Shown one piece after another: positions 1 to 9,311 of a stretch of DNA of 23,722 nucleotides (within the stretch, counting starts at the first letter, position 1; every line of letters starts with the position of its first letter). Origin of the DNA: Tieghemiomyces parasiticus. Taxonomy: Eukaryota > Kickxellomycota > Dimargaritomycetes > Dimargaritales > Dimargaritaceae. The stretch is taken from the NCBI GenBank assembly GCA_027575765.1, contig JANBPT010000768.1, positions 1 through 23,722 of the forward strand. The letters are read 5' to 3'. The notes under the pieces were generated by a model. That model worked only from the letters and a program-made list of their open reading frames with translations. It was not told the DNA's origin and ran no database searches. Made by a program: the position numbers and the translations under genes.

Positions 1-972
1 CCAGGCCAAGCTCAATCCATTTGGTTATGCTGGCTACCATATGGCAAGGGTGTAGTATCTGCTGTAGGGTGGGCTATTGCACAAACTTGGCCATCCTGAC
101 CATTCCCTACCTCTGTTGGGGTGGCTTCTTGCTCCCCATTTGAGAGATGGATGGGTTCAGGGTAAGTACTCTCTATATCATTAGCCTGGTGTAGTAGTCT
201 GGAGGCTTTGTGATGTTGGCCAGTCCTGCCCATCATGGCCAACCATTCCTTTCCAGAGCTTGCAAAGCAGAAGGCCACTGCACTCTCTGTGGTTGGCACT
301 CCCTGGTCAGTACCAATATAAGAGTCCCCTATAAATCCCTTACATGGTCCTTCACCTTCCCCAGTGCTGCCATCTAAAAGGGTTTTACCATCCCCCTGAT
401 ATCTACATCACCTGTGGGTATTGGCCCCTATCCAGTCCTCCCCATGATCACTCAGGCCTGCTCCCAGTCACTGCACCTCATCCCAAATGCAATTACTATT
501 ACCTTGACTGTGGGCTTGGACCAAACTCAGAGGCTATTGGGAGCCTTATGGACCATCTCAATAACTGGCCTTATCTCACAGCAGCATTGGCAAGACCAAT
601 CCAGCCCAGGTTGCCATCTGCCAATAAGCAATGCCACTGTTGTTTAAACATGGTCATTGGTGATAGTCTGCATACTATGGCATATATGCTGGTTAGCATC
701 CACAATCATTTACCAAAGTGAGTGTTAAGCCAGGGTAAGCCAGCTGGCTAATGTAGCCAGGATTCAGGGCAGGGGAAATCCAGCCTCACCCATGCATTCT
801 GCTGACCACCCCTTGTGGTAACCTGGTACACTATACTGGGAGTAATTGGGGATTCAATTTATTGATGACCTCTATTCCCAGACTCAATGGGATGCAAGAG
901 AGGAGGGGCACTACAAACCCTGGGAACTGGACTGGCTATAATGCAAGGGTAAAGGCCATCATCCTGTTGTTA

Positions 973-1245
973 TTACATGGTGGCAGCTCTCTTTGGAGCT
1001 GATGAGGGCTGATTAGGGCCAGGAGGATTGGTGGAAGATCTCTTAGGAGCTGATGAGGGCTTATTAAGGCCAAGAGAACTGGCAGTGATTTTCCTTAAAC
1101 CTGGTGGTGCCCTAGTATTGCCAGGAAAAGTCTTTACTTGGCCAAAAGAGTCTAGACGATATGTTGAAGGATTTCCATAGCCAGACTGAAACATGGTGGC
1201 CAGGGCAATGGTGAAAGTAAGGGTGGTGAAGGTACAGAAGTACAT
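973..1245 (-). CDS. Hypothetical small secreted-like protein, 90 aa, with two KPSSAPKR-type repeats
   Basis: Not a recognised family. The frame starts in a fair context (CACACC before ATG) and ends at TAA. Residues 2-19 are hydrophobic and threonine-rich like a signal peptide, followed by a small polar stretch. The C-terminal third has two copies of N-(K/Q)-PSSAPKR, at residues 61-69 and 78-86, spaced 17 residues (51 bases) apart. KR pairs could be processing sites, but that is inference. A TATAAATA lies about 125 bases upstream on the same strand. Against it: the frame lies wholly in a CpG-depleted, probably decayed block, there are no homologues I know, and 90 codons can be open by chance. 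Confidence 0.25.
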   Translation of the reverse strand: MYFCTFTTLTFTIALATMFQSGYGNPSTYRLDSFGQVKTFPGNTRAPPGLRKITASSLGLNKPSSAPKRSSTNPPGPNQPSSAPKRAATM

Positions 1246-1369
1246 GGTGTGAGAGGTGGATTGGTGGAGAGGGTGAGAGTAGGAAGAGTGGAGGTATAAA
1301 AGGGGGGAGAGAGAAGGATACTTGGATGGGTTGAATTATGGGCTGGACTGGTGAGTGGAATGGGCCCAA

Positions 1370-1377
1370 TATTTATA
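1370..1377 (-). promoter_or_regulatory. TATA-like box upstream of the small secreted-like frame
   Basis: The minus strand reads TATAAATA here, about 125 bases before the ATG at 1245. A plus-strand TATAAAAG also lies at 1295-1302, so direction is ambiguous. Function is inferred from motif and position only. Confidence 0.25.
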
Positions 1378-1395
1378 CCTGGTGGAAGGGAACTC

Positions 1396-3428
1396 CGTGG
1401 GCAAGGGAGGGGCCTACTAAGAATACCACTTAGCTTGCAGAGTGAGCCGGAGCTAACAGGCGAGATTGTTCAACTGAGAGGGGTAGATTCAAGTAGAATG
1501 GACCAAGCTGCAATGGCTCTAAACCACCACCAAGTCGGACATGTCATTGTTGCGCCAAAATAATTGATTGATACATTGTTTTTAAAGAAAAGGGCTTGGA
1601 TGCCCTATGCATTATTTAAGTTGCAATAATCAACAGGACAAAGGGGAGGGTGACGTTGTTTGATGGTATATGCCGATGGCTTTATGCTGGCAGGGTGGAG
1701 GAAGGAGAGAGGGGGCTTTAGATTAATTGATTTGCAACAAAGCCCTGGTCGCAATATATTTCCACAATCTCCTTTCTTTTTCCTCTGCCATCATCTACAT
1801 CACATCAGTGTTGCACCTGGACCCCCCCCCACTGGTGTGCACAATATGGGGTGCTTGATGTTCTCCTGCCGAGGTCAATGCTCCATTGCTACGTGTGGCC
1901 TTGGCTTAGAATTTGAAGGGTGGACTGGCTGGTATGAGCACGTCAACAGGGAATCGCACTGGACAGGGGCTTCTTTGGCACCACAACCAACAGTGTGCCA
2001 ATGGATGGTATACAAGGATACTCTCATTCCCCCCCCCACCAACTACATTCCCGCCCAAACGTCATCCCTGCGGTCACTGGGTTGCAATTGAGGATGCCCA
2101 GCACATGGTTGCATCATGCTAGCTAAGGTGGACCACCAACCTGCCATGACACGGGAAGATTTCCCCTACATACAGCCATGTGGACTGGTTACACCGTTTT
2201 ATTGAGAAAAACATCACGGTTCCTGCTCTCTTCACTGAAGAAAGGAACTAAGAGGCCAACGCTGGGTAGGAGGAAATGTAGCACTCATTGGCAAACATTA
2301 ATAGGAAAAGAAAAGAGTAGCCATGATATTATAAAAGCCCACTAGCACCTGTGCTCTCCATTGTGCGGCAAAATGCCTCAGGTTGCCACCGTACTTGGGT
2401 GATGACATTAATGGGATGTCAACCATTTCCCCCTTTAAATCAAGGCAGCCATTGACCAGCCACTTGCCTGCTCATATGTAAAGCGATCAATAGGTGCTTG
2501 TTCATTAAGTCTGGTACATGGCCATGTTATGTTCAATGGTGTTTAGTAAGTATAGCCACCAACACTCTGTATAATGTAGAAGGCGAATACCAGAGTTTTT
2601 AGGGTGTAAATCATTGCTGCAGCATCTTATAAACGGGATATAAAAATTGGCAATTTTGGTGATAGCATCTATTTGTAAACGACCTCGCTGTCCTGGCATT
2701 GAGTTTTAGGTTTGACATCATACTATGTTGTTAAACCTATCCAAGCCGCTTCTTCTTAGGCATCTACCTTCAATCCAACTTTCTTACGCTCTGGGGTTAC
2801 TGCCAGAGACTTTCCCTCTCCTGTACCATTCGCTAATAGCTACTTGAAAATACTGTACCACTTTGATCACAGTTCCTCCGCCCACTTATCCGCTGCTTGT
2901 ACGGCCGATTATACATAATATTGGCCATCTTGCCCGCCAATATAACCCTTCGTGATTCCCATGCCCACTACACTTTCCTTTTTTTGCTTATGCCACGGAG
3001 CAGCTGTAGTGATAATATTTTTCCGACGCGGTAGCCATCTATCCACTAAACAGACCCTCCGTCAAACAGGTGTGACAAGTGCAGGAGTGCCCAGATGCCC
3101 TTCCGCGCTCCCAATCGGGTTCGGGTTTTAGATACTGAATATGAGATGTAACCATTCTGAATGATAGGAAGGGAGGAGATTAGGAGGCGTAGCGGGGGTG
3201 TAAATGTAGGTAATAAGGGATGGTAAGGGTGCGAGTAGGATCGATGATGGCGAAGGAGGTAGCAACGAAAGGGGTCGGGTGGATTGGGATGGGCCGGAAG
3301 CCTATGGGTTAGCAAGGGAGCCGAGGCTGGGCTATATACAGCGCACGAGCGGGCGCGGAGCCGCGGACTCTGGTGAGCACAAAAGTAAGGATTGACTGGG
3401 GACTACGCCAAGGTACAAAACGAAGGGA
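1396..3428. other. Gene-poor stretch with no supported gene
   Basis: CG dinucleotides return gradually in this stretch. Frames at 1660-2091 (plus) and 3046-3315 (minus) have no recognisable domain, and the first runs through a nine-base C tract, so I do not call them. The end of a frame at about 1487-1563 faintly resembles the C-terminus of a medium-chain dehydrogenase/reductase, but that is too short to call. Bases 1822-1830 and 2029-2037 are C homopolymers. The last ~120 bases would be the 3' flank of the LisH gene. Confidence 0.5.
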
Positions 3429-5784
3429 TCAGCCGTCCTGACCACCCGAGGACGGGGCAGTGGGGTCGTCCGCAAAGAACTGATGGTTAAAAAAGTCCAG
3501 ACCGCTGCCGGGATCCTGCATCAGACGCGAAAGCACGGCTGGGTCCAGGTCCTCGAGAAGACCACGGTCGGGGAGGTGACCGTACTGGTCGCCACAGGTT
3601 CCCAAATTCCCAATCATGGCGTCCATACTGATGCGGGGCCCATGGGGATCTAACAGCTCGTCAAAGTTGAAGTCGGTCAAGGCGAAGGGAGCCAGACCGT
3701 CCGGGGCGGCAGATGCTGAGGTCACCGTCGACGGTTCTTCGGGCGCGGAGTGGACCCGCAGCGAGATGCTGGCGGCGGGGGCCGATGCGGTTAACGGGGT
3801 GGATGGCGCCGGGTTGGCCTTCGAGGTACTGGCCGAGCGACGGAGGGTAGGCGCAGCGGAAGATTTTTTTACCCTACTGGTGGACGCCGGCGGCGGCTTG
3901 GGAGGTGGTTGGCCGCGCTGGGCCATGGTGTGCCGGTGTTCAGCAAGCTGCTGTTGGGCATTGACCCTGGTCTGTAGAACTAGCTGTTGCATCTTCAAAT
4001 GCTCCTGACGCATCTGCTCCTGGGTGGTCGGGAAGCCGGATGTCAGTGGGGATGCACCGGCGGGGTTGTCGCCAGGGGCAATGGTCGACACCGGGGGCTG
4101 TGGCGAGGACTGGTGGACGATCGTCACCGGCGTGGCGCTAGGGGTCGGGATGGTGCTGGCGGGGACCTTCGGGGACGGCCCGGGGAAGAGGAAGGCTGGG
4201 TGTGCCACATGTGGATTCTGTTGGCTCTGGGCTAGAAGATAGCTTTGCAAGCCTAGGTTACCCGACGGATAAGTCGGTGGGCCAGCGACGGGGGCGCCGG
4301 TCCGCTGTGGATCGAGGTGGTGGCTCAGAAGCTGAATTGGAGCCACGGAGTGATGCATTGAAGGGAGGATAGGGAAACGGGGATTAGAAAACCCTTCGAG
4401 GGTGCTAGGAAGGAGTTGCCCCCTAGTAAGACGGCAGGGACTTACCATGGGCGTCGCAGCAGCAGAGTTGGGAGCGGAAACGTCGGGTGCAGCTGGAAGA
4501 TGTAGAATTAAAGGAGAGGGTGACAGGCGCCGGGTGGTATGGCGGTTTTGGGGGTAGCGTGGACAAATCGGATATGTACTAGTGGGTTAGCGGCTGATGT
4601 CCAAGCCTAGGAGGGGAGACGCTGGAGTGATGGAGGGGCAGGGGGGGGGGGGCTCAGACGTATAACGTACCTTTAACAGGCGGTGGGGGGTCTTTCTTAC
4701 CCTTGCGCTTCTTGCCCTTGGGACCCGTATCCTCGATGGGCGTAGGACTCTGAAGCTGGTCGGATTATCGAGTGGTGCAAAGTAGCCAGGTGGGCCGAAA
4801 AGGAATTAGCGTACGAGTGAAGGATCCGGCCTCCTAGGATCGAGGGCTGGTGGCCAATTAGACGAATGAGGTGGTGGGACAGCCATCTCACCCTGAGCTT
4901 ACCCGATCGTCCGTCGTAGAAACGACACTGCTGTTTCTAATCAAAGGATTGCGCAGTTAGATGGACAAGCATCAATGCACCGCGAGCGGGAAGGTGTTAG
5001 CGCGTGAAGGAATGGCCAGGTGAGAGCAACGGTCGCAGAGCAGGGTCCCATTAAGGTGGGGGCGTAGCGACAATCACCTGGTAAGCCAGGGGTCTTTGGC
5101 CGCTCGCCCCTTTCTCTTTTTACCCAGTCCTATCTGTGCACTTACCGCTTGCGGGCGCTCGACGGAGCGGGGTCCCGGGGCGCCTTTTCCCCGGCAGGAA
5201 AAGGCGGGTGGTTGCCCGGGTAGAGCTGGGACCCGGCGACAGGCACCGTGGTTGTGTCGGCCGGCGGTTGGGCCTCAAGGGGCTCGTGAGCAGCGATGCG
5301 TCGGGTGGACGGCGGTGGGGCTAGCGTGGAGGCCGGCCGCAAAGCGGACGGCACCGGGCCCTCAGGACAAGTGGCTACTGTGCGCCACAAAGAGGTGAAC
5401 CATTCCTGGAGAAAAGGCTGTGACCCAGGCTCTACTAGCCCGGCCAGGTTCAGCTTACGGCCCAGGGCCGAGAGGTGGCGTGGGGCCCCACCGGCGTCGT
5501 GAGAGGCCTGCCATAGGCGATCGGTGGACCCAGGTAGTTGGCCCTCGGCCTGACCGCCATTATCGATCCAAGCCACATCAATATTGGCCTCTTGGGCAAA
5601 CTGGGTCGCAGCGGCCCGCAGCCCGCGCCGCCGCAGATAGTCAAAAACGTAATAATTGAGGCTGGGGGAGGAGGTGAGGGGGGGATACGGGTCAGTCACA
5701 CGCGAGCGGGGAGGGTCTAACGACAAACTGTCCCGTTCCTTGGTGGGGAGGAGAGTGGACTTACAGTACACCCTGCTCAGCCAT
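3429..5784 (-). CDS. LisH/LUFS-type transcriptional regulator (Flo8-like), 6 exons, about 530 aa
   Basis: Probable nuclear transcription regulator. Exons in reading order are 5784-5765, 5661-5146, 4930-4903 (28-base microexon), 4749-4671, 4492-4446 and 4331-3429. All have GT-AG introns and together give exactly 531 codons including stop. Residues 8-34 form a LisH dimerisation motif (LNYYVFDYLRRRG then AATQFAQEANI). Residues 90-100 (FLQEWFTSLWR) match the aromatic segment that follows LisH in the LUFS domain of LUG, Flo8 and SSDP. A basic cluster KGKKRKGKK at 199-207 looks like a nuclear localisation signal. A glutamine-rich, probably coiled helix lies at about 335-369, then a proline/serine linker, then an acidic-aromatic tail (about 449-530, with DFNFDELLDP and LDFFNHQFF) resembling an activation domain. 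The start ATG precedes a 20-base first exon. If the microexon were absent, an acceptor two bases downstream (exon start 4747) would also keep frame. The gene diverges from Rce1. Confidence 0.82.
4332..4445 (-). other. In-frame, stop-free intron of the LisH gene
   Basis: This intron starts GTAAGT right after an ATG codon and ends ATTCAG. It is 114 bases (38 codons) and contains no stop in the gene frame, so retention would insert 38 residues rather than truncate the protein. A CTAAT branch-like element lies inside it. Splicing is preferred because the donor is perfect, but both forms are possible. Confidence 0.5.
4641..4652. repeat. G12 homopolymer in a LisH-gene intron
   Basis: Twelve consecutive G on the plus strand, so C12 in the transcript. 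It lies in the intron 4670-4493 of the minus-strand LisH gene. It is the longest of many G/C runs in the window and may be prone to sequencing or replication length error. Confidence 0.8.
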
Positions 5785-6598
5785 GGTAGGCGAGGAATGG
5801 ATGGGTCAGTCAGAGGCAGGACGAGGTGGTAGATCAGGTGGGGTTTGACGCCAGCCGGGCCACGACACGCATGTTAACAGGCTAGCAGTGAGGGGGGGGC
5901 AGAAGGACGGTGCGACCAACGTGGATGCCGCAGTGCAGAGCGAGGCAAATATGACCGTAGCCTAGGCGGGGGGTGGAGGGCAGGGACGAGACACAAGTAT
6001 ACGTTGAAGCCGCAAGTAGCGGTGGACGAGACGGTAATTGGGGGAAATTGTGGACGGGCGAGTCTGGAAAATTTCAGTGACGATGCGGCAAGTGGAAGGG
6101 GCACGGTAGATATCAACGTGTCAAGGAGGGGAGAGGAGCAGCCAGCGACGACCCCGTCCAAAGTTTGGGGAGGGGCGGGCCAAAGGTGGACGCTAAAATA
6201 GGGGAGAGGAATTGGTGGCCGGAGACGGCGTAAACCGGGCGGCCATTACTGAAAGCCGGCACTGCTAGAGAAACTGGGGAAAGGGCAGCGCTGTTCAGAC
6301 TATGGTATGCTTAATGGAATATTAGGCGGGCGTTGGGTTATAAAAGATTCCATCCCTTGGGCGATCGGCTTTTATGGTTCCCCCGGGGGGCCCTTCAACC
6401 TGGAGGATGGGTCAGTGGGCCACGAAGAGTGAAGGAATCTGTACGAATGCGAGAGGTGGAAGGGGAGGACCTCGGTGGAATCGTTGAAGCCTGTCCGTTC
6501 TAGGCATGCAGCGACTGACATCGCCAACGCTTTCCTTACCCCCCCCCCAAAAAAAAGGTTACATTACCCTACCTGCCTCTCGCCCTCAGGCTCCCCTC
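5785..6598. other. Divergent intergenic region between LisH gene and Rce1
   Basis: About 814 bases between two diverging start codons. It holds a TATAAAAG at 6339-6346 pointing to Rce1, a G8 run near 5892 and a C10-A8 tract at 6539-6556 just upstream of the Rce1 start. I see no coding frame with a recognisable domain. Confidence 0.55.
6339..6346 (+). promoter_or_regulatory. TATA box for Rce1
   Basis: TATAAAAG on the plus strand, about 250 bases before the chosen Rce1 ATG at 6599. Motif and orientation fit, but the long spacing implies a long leader or an upstream 5' exon, so this is a moderate call. Confidence 0.4.
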
Positions 6599-8021
6599 AT
6601 GGTCGCCCCGGTTCTGCAGCTATCCCCCGAGCAGGCCTATGCCCTCACGGCTGTCCACGCCATCCTGTTTGTGGGCAGTCTCTACGTTGGCCGCCGCACC
6701 GACCTCCCGCGCGACCACCCACGCGCGATTAAGGCCCGCATCGGTCGGGTTTTGGGGGCCATCGCTCTGTCGGTGGTCCTCACTGCTTGGGTCGCCCACC
6801 AGTACCGTGCGCATTCCGACTGGGTAAGTAAATGTAGGGCCATAGTCTGGCGGGCCCTGTCCAGCCCCACCACCGTCACGCACTCACCCACGTACGATCA
6901 CCGCCGCGCTTAACTTGCCCCGTGCAGACCGGTGCCGCCACGTTCCGTGCCCTCCTGCACCAGGGTGGCTTTACCAACCATAACTGGCCTGTCGCCTTGG
7001 CCTGGGGTCTTGGCAGCATCCTGACCCTGTTCGCTGGCCCGCTCTATGTCGACTACCTCGCCGTCCGTCACCAGCCCCGCTGGCCGATCGTGGTGGCCCG
7101 CCACTGGGCCGAGGACTTGTCGACACTAGTCGGTTGGCGTAATTTGGTTTTGGTAAGTCGTATACTTCAGTCCTCTTCGACTACCGCGTGACGAGGAAAC
7201 CTGCCACGTCCGCAATTGACACCTCGACTATGCGCCTTCGTTGCCAACCTCAGTCGCCGGTAACCCCCCTCCCCTCCCTGCGCTTTACCATTACCAGGCC
7301 CCACTCTTTGAGGAAGCCGTGTTCCGCGGCCTCGTTGTCCCTCTCTGGCTCAACGCTGGGCTATCCCTTCCAATGACTGTCTTTGCCTCACCCGTATTCT
7401 TTGGACTGAGTAAGTCACGGGCAACGATTGGTATCGTGGGGGCGGGTTAGATATACCCGAGCGCACGCCAGCCCCTTCCCCAATTCACTCCGCTAGCGCC
7501 GAACCTGCCCTTATCCCCCCTCCCCTCTTATCACCCTACTAAAGGCCACCTGCACCACGCTGTGGAATGCTACCGCACCACGGGGAACGCCAAGCGGGCC
7601 ATTGTCGTGCCCGCCTTCCAAGCTGCTTACAGCTCCGTTTTTGGCTGGTTCGCGGTGTTTCTACTACTGCATACCAATTCCCTCGTGGCACCCGTTGTCA
7701 GTCACGCAGTTTGTAATGCGTTAGGCTTACCTGATATCGGACCAGTTGTCTGTTTCCCCGATCAACGTTTCGGTAAGTACAGGCAGAGTCATCAGTCCAT
7801 CGCGATCCGCTATAGAGTAACTGCGCACCCCTCGGCCTTTTAGGCAAGTGCCCACTGACGCCTATGCGACCGAGGCCATTGAGACCCTCCGCTTACCTTC
7901 AATGCCTTCGCGGGCCGACTCTCCCTTCTCCACCGCCCCAGTCACAGCCATTCGGAGCGCCTATGTCCTTGGTATCACATCTTTCGCCATCCTAATCTAC
8001 TATGGGACCCAAAGCCTCTAA
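6599..8021 (+). CDS. RCE1: CAAX prenyl protease 2 (Rce1), 5 exons, 320 aa
   Basis: Integral ER-membrane endoprotease that removes the last three residues from farnesylated or geranylgeranylated CAAX proteins such as Ras and a-factor-type pheromones, before carboxyl methylation. Exons are 6599-6823, 6928-7152, 7298-7409, 7545-7772 and 7849-8021, all GTAAGT donors, summing to 321 codons including stop. The ABI/CAAX-protease motifs are complete: EEAVFR with E155, E156 and R160; FFGLSH ending in H189 followed by LHH; and HAVCN with H241 and N245. Hydrophobic segments occur throughout, including a last one at the C-terminus (AYVLGITSFAILIYYG). An in-frame ATG at 6506 would add 31 residues of low-complexity sequence; I prefer 6599. 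The last acceptor is one of a tandem pair: the upstream TAG at 7841-7843 gives a different frame lacking the final membrane segment. It converges on uS12m. Confidence 0.92.
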
Positions 8022-8253
8022 ATCACTTCAGACTACCGACGGGGGGGGGGAGCCTCCCCGCCACTCTGTCTCAAAACTACAAACAAACCAACTGACCACC
8101 CCCTGATACATAGATAATAATTGACGTTGGAGTGTGCATACCACTAACCGGCCCATATTAGCGGCGGCTAAACGCCTAGCGATTCTGTAATGGTTTTATG
8201 GCCGAGACATCGATTATGAAGGGTACCGCCGAGGGCCACCTGGAAACGGGGCT

Positions 8254-8733
8254 CTACTTGTCGTCGCCCGACGGCTTCTTGGTCCCGTACTTTGACCGCG
8301 ACGTCGTGCGGTTAGGTACGCCCTGCAGATCCAGGGCGCCACGGATCAGATGGTACCGCACCCCGGGCAAATCAGGCACGCCCCCACCACGTACCAACAC
8401 GACTGAATGCTCCTGAAGGTTGTGGCCCTCGCCGGGAATGTAAGCCACCACAACGTTGCCGTTCGACAGGCGCACCCGCGCCACCTTACGCACGGCCGAG
8501 TTGGGCTTCTTGGGCTTGGTTGTGTACACTTTGACGCACACCCCCTTCTTTTGCGGGCACCCATCGAGCTGGGGCGACTTGGAAATGTTAGGCCGGAGCT
8601 TGCGCGCCCCACGGATCACCTGGTTCAGCGTAGCCATGCCGCGCACCGCCGGTTGGGTGGGCACAGCCCAGGCAGTGGGGGCGAGGCGGGCGAGTGGCAC
8701 CAATAGGCGGTTCCCCCAGTGGAACAGAGACAT
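8254..8733 (-). CDS. MRPS12: Mitochondrial small ribosomal subunit protein uS12m, 159 aa, intronless
   Basis: Component of the mitochondrial ribosome decoding centre, homologous to bacterial S12. About the first 32 residues are basic and hydrophobic without acidic residues, a typical mitochondrial presequence, followed by [13 protein letters not shown], which matches the start of the S12 domain. Signature segments are present: [20 protein letters not shown] around the first decoding loop, [12 protein letters not shown], and [20 protein letters not shown] with the second decoding loop ([15 protein letters not shown]). The end [10 protein letters not shown] is also family-typical. Its 3' end lies 232 bases from the convergent Rce1 stop, and its 5' side diverges from Bcp1. 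Confidence 0.95.
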   Translation of the reverse strand: MSLFHWGNRLLVPLARLAPTAWAVPTQPAVRGMATLNQVIRGARKLRPNISKSPQLDGCPQKKGVCVKVYTTKPKKPNSAVRKVARVRLSNGNVVVAYIPGEGHNLQEHSVVLVRGGGVPDLPGVRYHLIRGALDLQGVPNRTTSRSKYGTKKPSGDDK

Positions 8734-9311
8734 GATCAGGGGAATCGGGAGGAGGATAATCAGTGGGGCTGTCCCAAGTATACGTGTTGGAAGATGAAGG
8801 CGAGGGATGGAAGGCTGGTTAGAGATAAGAGGGAGAGATCAAAGATAATGGGCCGTGGGGATGCAAGCGAGGTGCCTAACCTGTATCGGATCCAACCTAA
8901 TCGCACCTTTCGGCAACAGCCAGCGGTACCCGCTTGCACGGTCCCAGCACACCACCCAGGCCATCCCTTAGCCAAGCTTACCTACTGACCTTCGCTTCCC
9001 CCACTACGCACCCTGGGCCTGATTCCCTGTGTGTCAACGGGGGGTGTTCATGTACTTTTTTTTTTTTATTCTACCGACACCTTCTGTACCACTCGACGAC
9101 GGTGTAGTTCACCTGCCGAGTATAAATATATATATACATTGGGCCCTTGATTACGGCAAGGTTTCCGCATCTTTTAGCTCTGCCTATGACTACTGCAGCG
9201 ACGTTACCCCTTCTGTTCGGCGATCCTCACCTAGTCAGCACAGTCTCTAGCGTCTAGCCATTCCATTTTGCAACCTTCAAAACCACCCCATTGACCACGC
9301 CGCTTCACGCC
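8734..9311. other. Divergent promoter region between uS12m and Bcp1
   Basis: A 578-base spacer between diverging genes. It contains T12 at 9056-9067, a TATA element at 9121-9136 facing Bcp1, and no recognisable frame. No obvious TATA element faces uS12m. Confidence 0.55.
9121..9136 (+). promoter_or_regulatory. TATA element for Bcp1
   Basis: The string TATAAATATATATATA sits about 190 bases upstream of the Bcp1 ATG at 9312. Its orientation and AT-rich contrast with GC-rich flanks support a core promoter role. Confidence 0.5.

Larger units (their letters stand above)
1..1395. other. CpG-depleted block, probably decayed methylated sequence
   Basis: Reading every line and line junction, no CG dinucleotide occurs from base 1 to 1156. 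Only one (1157-1158) occurs before 1396, although the block is close to half G+C and CG is frequent from about 3000 onward. TG and CA are common, as expected if methylated CG sites mutated to TG/CA. Cytosine methylation of transposons is known in many fungi, so a decayed mobile element is the likely content. I could not recognise a transposase, reverse transcriptase, LTR or terminal inverted repeat, and frames here give no family I know. The block runs off the left edge. Apart from the small frame at 973-1245 I see no gene in it. Confidence 0.7.

Noticed and set aside
851..948. FIDDL segment resembling a reverse-transcriptase YxDD motif
   Set aside because: The frame has a stop just before it and no other RT block around it, so the resemblance is not enough to call a retroelement.
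1660..2091. 143-codon plus-strand frame in the gene-poor left part
   Set aside because: No recognisable domain, no good start context, and it crosses C homopolymers; more likely chance.
3046..3315. 89-codon minus-strand frame downstream of the LisH gene
   Set aside because: Low-complexity P/L/H-rich sequence with no domain; the nearby TATATA at about 3334 is too close to its start to act as its promoter.
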